Both the position numbers and the translations under genes were made by a program. This document shows, one piece after another, positions 59,830 through 64,000 of a DNA stretch of 64,000 nucleotides; within the stretch, counting starts at the first letter, position 1; the number at the start of each line of letters is the position of its first letter. The notes below the pieces were generated by a model. It saw nothing but the letters and a program-made list of their open reading frames with translations, was not told the origin of the DNA and made no database searches. The stretch comes from Diphasiastrum complanatum (lineage: Eukaryota; Streptophyta; Lycopodiopsida; Lycopodiales; Lycopodiaceae), in NCBI GenBank assembly GCA_029204225.1, contig CM055112.1, forward strand, positions 25,803,922-25,867,921. Direction: 5' to 3'.

Positions 59830-60010
59830 GAAGATGGTGCTCATATTTTCATTCTTGTTGAGGGAATGCATATTCATACATTTTGGAGATGGCGCTCATA
59901 TTTTCAATCCACCAATGTGAATATGGCATTCATATTTGGAGATGGCGCTCAAATTTTCATTCCAGTGGAGGGAATACATATTCACACATTTTGCTTTTTT
60001 CCCTGATTTA
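59830..60010. repeat. Repeated GATGGYGCTCATATTTTCA motif cluster
   Basis: Four diverged copies of GGAGATGGYGCTCATATTTT (near 59833, 59885, 59938, 60015) alternate with GGGAATRCATATTCAYACAT. Inverse copies (ATATGAGCACCATCTTGAC, ATATGAGCACCATCTCC) lie near 60523 and 60551. The arrangement resembles subterminal transposase-binding repeats. Confidence 0.65.
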
Positions 60011-60127
60011 AATTTGGGGATGGTAGTCATATTCTAGATCCAATGGATGGAATGTATTTTCAAATTTTGACAAATTAGACTGTGAACAGTTTAGAATTCT
60101 TAACTGTGACTGTAGACACTATGGTTA

Positions 60128-60422
60128 GATCATTGGGAGTTGGGGAGACCTCGGGAGTGGTGAGGGCAAGCAAATAAGCAATATTGTTTTTTTTATTTTG
60201 ATATTTTTCTTTATCCTACATGGCATTCCTTAAAGGGTCTTGTTTATATTGAGAACTCCTCTAATGCACATGAAATGGCACCATCATTAGAGGAGTTTCA
60301 AACTAGAAAAAGACCCTTTAATAAATGCCACATAGGATGAGAAAAATATTCTAATAAAGAAAAACAATATTTTTATTTGCTTGCCCACACCACCCCCAAA
60401 GCGTACACCACTCCCAATGGTA
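60128..60422. mobile_element. Foldback MITE, 295 bp, with TTA/TAA target sites
   Basis: About 130-bp arms are reverse complements: CATTGGGAGT..GGCAAGCAAATAA..CTACATGGCATT on the left, and the complementary series ending ACTCCCAATG on the right. TTA precedes it (60125-60127) and TAA follows (60423-60425), as in Tourist-like (PIF/Harbinger-mobilised) MITEs. No coding capacity. Confidence 0.82.
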
Positions 60423-60829
60423 TAATCAGCGTCTACAGTTATGGTTAGGCAAATCAATTGTAGTCATGGTTACATTCTATCTAGCCACAATTTTACTTTC
60501 TCTCTCTTGAATTTTGAAATCAATATGAGCACCATCTTGACATTGAAATCAAAATATGAGCACCATCTCCATATTTGAATATGAAGAGATTCACCATTAT
60601 AGAAGCAAACATCAAAATTGGTGGTTTTACAACAAGTAAGAATATATTTGCATTCAAATAGATTTTTGGCATTTCTATTTTGATTGCTCAGAAGCTTGTG
60701 AATGGTTTTGTACTTTTAAAAATGATGACTTTGTATCATCTTCATTTGGACATTCACTCTGACTTGGCACCTTTGTAAAAAAGAGAAATCAAAAGATCAA
60801 CAATATCTGTTGAAAAACTTTTGCGTTTT

Positions 60830-60920
60830 CGGACTGAAGGAAAACAGAATATGGATCTGTGGACATATGGGTCGTTGTATCTTGGAGAGTCATTGGTGCA
60901 GATGTCCACAAGAGCTGGTT
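60830..60920 (+). repeat. GKxNxDLWT motif, plus-strand copy
   Basis: Encodes TEGKQNMDLWTYGSLYLGES, clearly related to the 59526-59627 product but in the opposite orientation. It is an isolated fragment of the same gene family. Confidence 0.55.
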
Positions 60921-61453
60921 CATCAGATTCGGAACAACTTACGGGTACTTGTAGTATGGAGGGGATACCAGTTGGTCGTACCCGAGCAACAACTTTTCAG
61001 TGTTTCAAAAACAAAAAAAACATGATGATCCTGACATGCACATCCATCAATTTCTAGTCGTATGTCTGAAAAATTTCTTTGTGGGGAGAAAGATCCACAG
61101 TTTTGTGCATGCAAACCCTAGGCTAGGTTTTTTCGGCTGTTAAAGACCTCAGGAAGCTGTTTTTCAGATCTTTGGCTGACCAAATAGCATGCTCTGAGGT
61201 CGCCCTACTACTTGTTGTCCTCTACTTCAAATTGCTCTGAAAACGGCATCCAAACCAATGCACACTGGGCACAAACGCCAAGTAGGCTCGAAAATTGACA
61301 ATTTTTTATTTTTCTCTTAGATTAAGCCAAAAACTTTATGATGAAGCTTGAATTATACTGCACCTGCAAACAATTGCTTGTGTGACTAACTGTAAACGGT
61401 TCTTCAAATTTTCCCAAAATTTGGCTTCCAGCTAACATCGAACTACACTCCGA
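60921..61453. other. No gene; probable leader of a minus-strand Copia element
   Basis: Left of the primer site at 61454. No coding domain is seen. Confidence 0.4.
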
Positions 61454-61807
61454 GGCTCTAATACCATGTCAAAGATCTTACTGGCAGTATAGTTAGCTAA
61501 TTTGCAAGCAATCTATCATCAATCAGATAAGCAGGAAAGAGAGATCACACACCAACCCAAGCGAACACTTTTGGAACTATATTAACAAAAGAGACTGAAG
61601 AGTACATATACACAATCTATTTTTTTTGGGTACCGCTGCATGGCAGTTCGGTTCCCATTACGGGACGTGTGTCCCAACTTTACACTACATGTGCCGTTAA
61701 GCTAGCACTCATGCACACTATTACATAAGCAGTATAAAACTCGAAAACACTGCTAAAAGCGAAAAGTCATGAACTGTAAGAAAAACTTGGGCTTACTTAT
61801 TCTAACA
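61454..61807 (-). mobile_element. 5' LTR and primer site of a truncated Copia element
   Basis: An LTR of 341 bp (61467-61807): on the minus strand it starts TGTTAGAATAAG and ends GATCTTTGACA, followed by TGGTATTAGAGCC (61466-61454), a one-base variant of the initiator Met primer site. The internal region to the left has no pol, so only the 5' end survives. Confidence 0.72.
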
Positions 61808-63024
61808 GAATGAACCCGGATGCCATGTCCAATGGCTAGTTATGAGAGCCTATAAATTTCACCACCCATGTTGTAAAGATTTGGTATGAAGTATTTTTTG
61901 AGCAAAGATTACATGAACCAATGCAAACTAATGACATATTGATTACAAATTCTTAAACCTAGACCTCTTTGGTACAAAAAAAACAAGACACCAAGTGCAT
62001 CAAGTGCAAGCCTGTATACGTATTATGATTGTGGCAAGATAGGATGGCATGGACACTAATAGATAAACTGTATAGGTAAATTTGAACTTTCAAGTTCGTA
62101 AGTTACTGCATACTCAAAAAAGCTATACAGCCATAAAAAACATCCCCGTTTCTAGCATAAAAAAGCCAGCGTGGCACACAAGGTACAAATGAAAGTTAGT
62201 GATATCAAACACCTCAATGAGTGAAGACAAGTCAACTCATGGATGATCTTTCATGCCACCTTGAATTGTATGAAGAACTTGCCAGATCAATTCTTTAGTT
62301 ATTTCACCACATAGGTCATGCATGAATTTTGTCATGAGAGCCTGCATACTGCACAGTGCAAGCTTTAGTCTCTAAAGGCATTCTAGGAATCTTGTCCTTA
62401 TTTGAAAGTTCATCTCGGGACAATGGTTTTCTAGTACTAAAATTTCCTGCAAAGGTACGTGTAGGATTGAGTTCTTATTCTATTTGAAAATGGTATGTAC
62501 AATGGCAATCTATCTATGATAATTCTAAAATAAGTTTACAGATTAAATACATGAGCAACCGCAACAAAATTTATCCCATACTACAATCAGATTTCAAACT
62601 GATATATTAAGGAGTACATCAACCGCTTGAGTAAGAAACTCCTGAAGACATCAATATGTAATTTTTGTTGGCAAAAATCATGAGATTCAGGATCTAGAAG
62701 GCAAACATTTTTCAAACGTGACAACTCAAAAAAAATGCAAGAAATTGGAGGGATGAGATTTCCCGAACACTGAATTTACATAGATTGTTTTATGTTGCAC
62801 ATATCCAAAAGTTAAATGGTTGATATCTCTTGAGAAAAGCATAAAGGAGACTAGCAGTGACATGCAAAATGAGGTAAAAGCCAGCAGCCATACATTGTAT
62901 CTAGACTTTAAAAACATGGTTCACAAGGAGTTTTTTCTAGGCATGAAAAAGCATTGACACTAATTTGTTTCTACAAAAGTAGAAGATAGTTAGATTCCAG
63001 TAGGAAGACTTTGTTTCTGCAAAT
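61808..63024. other. No gene recognised
   Basis: AT-rich intergenic sequence. The minus frame 62917-62726 (hydrophobic, 63 aa) has no context or domain. Confidence 0.5.
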
Positions 63025-63800
63025 GCAGAAGAAGAATAGATTGTAAAGGGCAAGGCGCTGGTGGCATTCCCTCCCATGGGTATGAGGCTGAGGAGGGATG
63101 AGAATGGCAGAATAGAGATCAACAGCAATGGACCTGGAGACATAGCCCAATTCTATGATCCTCATGGAGTCTGTTGGAATGCTAGTAACAAGGAGGGAGC
63201 TTGCGTAGGCCTGTTGAAGCACATTCCATGAAATTGCATCCAACTCAACGGAAGACGATGGTGTATTGGCAAGCTGTGATAAATCAATTTGTAAAAAATG
63301 CCACAACTACCTCATGCGAACAGGAGCTGCAGCTTCTCCTTGTGGATGAGGCCATCACCCTGATGCGGCCATCAGTGAGCTGCGATCAGCCTTCTGGATG
63401 CGATCAACTAGTTCCCAGCCCAAGCTACATTGATATAGAACAAAGGACAAAAAAAGAACACATTATTTGGGAATAGAATGAAAGACAAATCCTTACCTCT
63501 TCCTCCTATTGCGACTCTTGTAGATTATTGCGACTCTTGTAGATGGCGGTTTGCTTGGCCAAAACCGCTGTTGGAGATGATGATTCAGCTGTCCAGTATG
63601 ATGGAGAGCACCACTAAGCAACGCTGGAGCAGAGAGAGCAGAGAGATGAAGATTTTGGAAGTGGTGGGAGCGGGAACATCAAGCTCAACGAAATGGCATG
63701 GCATGGCAGGAAGGCTCTCCATTGGTTCGTTGAAGAAAAGGGTTGGGGCCTCCTCTTTTGGGCGTCCATACTTCATACTTCCCTCGTATTTCCCAGGCCT
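63025..63800 (-). repeat. Dispersed repeat, copy 2
   Basis: Same family and orientation as 18702-19410. It differs by an ACAAAAAAAGAAC insertion near 63445, a 20-bp direct duplication (ATTGCGACTCTTGTAGAT at about 63510 and 63529) and about 36 extra bp near 63675. One minus frame (63836-63585) reads FFNEPMESLPAMPCHFVELD without a known domain. Confidence 0.75.
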
Positions 63801-63814
63801 CAGCTTGTAAAGAG

Positions 63815-64000
63815 GTGACAAAATATGATGCACCACCGATACTTTTAGAAGAAGAAAAAATGAACATCCGAGTGCATAAGCTTCAAAGGATGAGTAGTCT
63901 TAATAAAAGATTTTTGATATGGCTTTCTATGTGATTTTGCAATAGCACAAGTCTCACAAGGCTTGAAATCTTTGGAAAGTGATTTTGGAAGGCCAATAGC
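63815..64000 (-). pseudogene. Copia fragment cut by the window edge
   Basis: From the right edge the minus strand reads CETCAIAKSHRKPYQKSF and HPLKLMHSDVHFFF: the end of GAG-pre-integrase and the first catalytic Asp (HSD) of an integrase. It then decays after a stop, with YRWCIIFCHLF in place of the usual RYFVTFVDD region. It joins the dispersed repeat at about 63810 and continues beyond the window. Confidence 0.75.

Overview
The window is nuclear DNA of a land plant. It holds one intact spliced host gene with short GT-AG introns, many Copia and Gypsy LTR retrotransposons (several primed by initiator-Met tRNA), tRNA-derived SINEs, foldback MITEs and very frequent (GA)n/(CT)n tracts. No bacterial, organellar, rRNA or CRISPR signal was seen. 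The species cannot be named. The cupin gene has introns of 90-264 bp and looks fairly diverged from flowering-plant copies as I remember them, so a non-flowering lineage is possible but unproven.

Layout. 0-5.3 kb: decayed, repeat-rich DNA with a degenerate uncharacterised reading frame on the minus strand (0.2-1.4 kb) and a 127-bp GA tract. 5.3-16.4 kb: an old, mutated Copia element (LTRs 5335-6130 and 15538-16330) carrying a much younger minus-strand LTR element (7568-13138). The younger element has a single 1030-residue gag-type ORF and no pol. The old element's right LTR is followed by a second primer-binding site and gag start, the mark of recombination between tandem copies. 16.5-17.9 kb: decayed PIF/Harbinger transposase. 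18.7-24.2 kb: a dispersed repeat, a GC-rich island with a 26-bp perfect palindrome, two members of a G-box-bearing foldback family, tandem duplications and two tandem SINEs. 25.7-26.4 kb: the last three exons of a transposon-associated gene. 27.3-29.9 kb: LINE remnants. 30.0-36 kb: a third foldback copy, a Copia fragment and an inverted, internally deleted Gypsy pol with a chromodomain-like tail.

37.2-39.1 kb (minus): an intact five-exon double-cupin gene (367 aa) of the legumin-like, non-secreted class. Upstream lie a tandem repeat, a TATA-like site, an RY (CATGCATG) element and G-box/ABRE sites. It is the only gene here that looks functional for the host.

40-55 kb: a SINE with a 15-bp target duplication, Gypsy integrase and Copia fragments, an isolated LTR, a non-coding LTR-flanked element (46.4-49.6 kb), and a Gypsy element with a tRNA-Asp-type primer site, an extraordinary 2-kb T-rich leader and a decayed gag. 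55.8-60.6 kb: two convergent, intron-containing unknown genes, one with a GDLK...C-x2-C module of transposase character; I regard this as the best candidate for an undescribed mobile element. Next to it are a repeated subterminal-like motif and a MITE with TTA/TAA target sites. 61.4-64 kb: a minus-strand Copia LTR, a second copy of the 18.7-kb repeat, and a Copia fragment cut by the window edge.

Most coding capacity here is mobile and dead. Nesting gives relative ages: the inner element (LTRs about 0.3% different by eye) is far younger than its Copia host (LTRs roughly 5% different).
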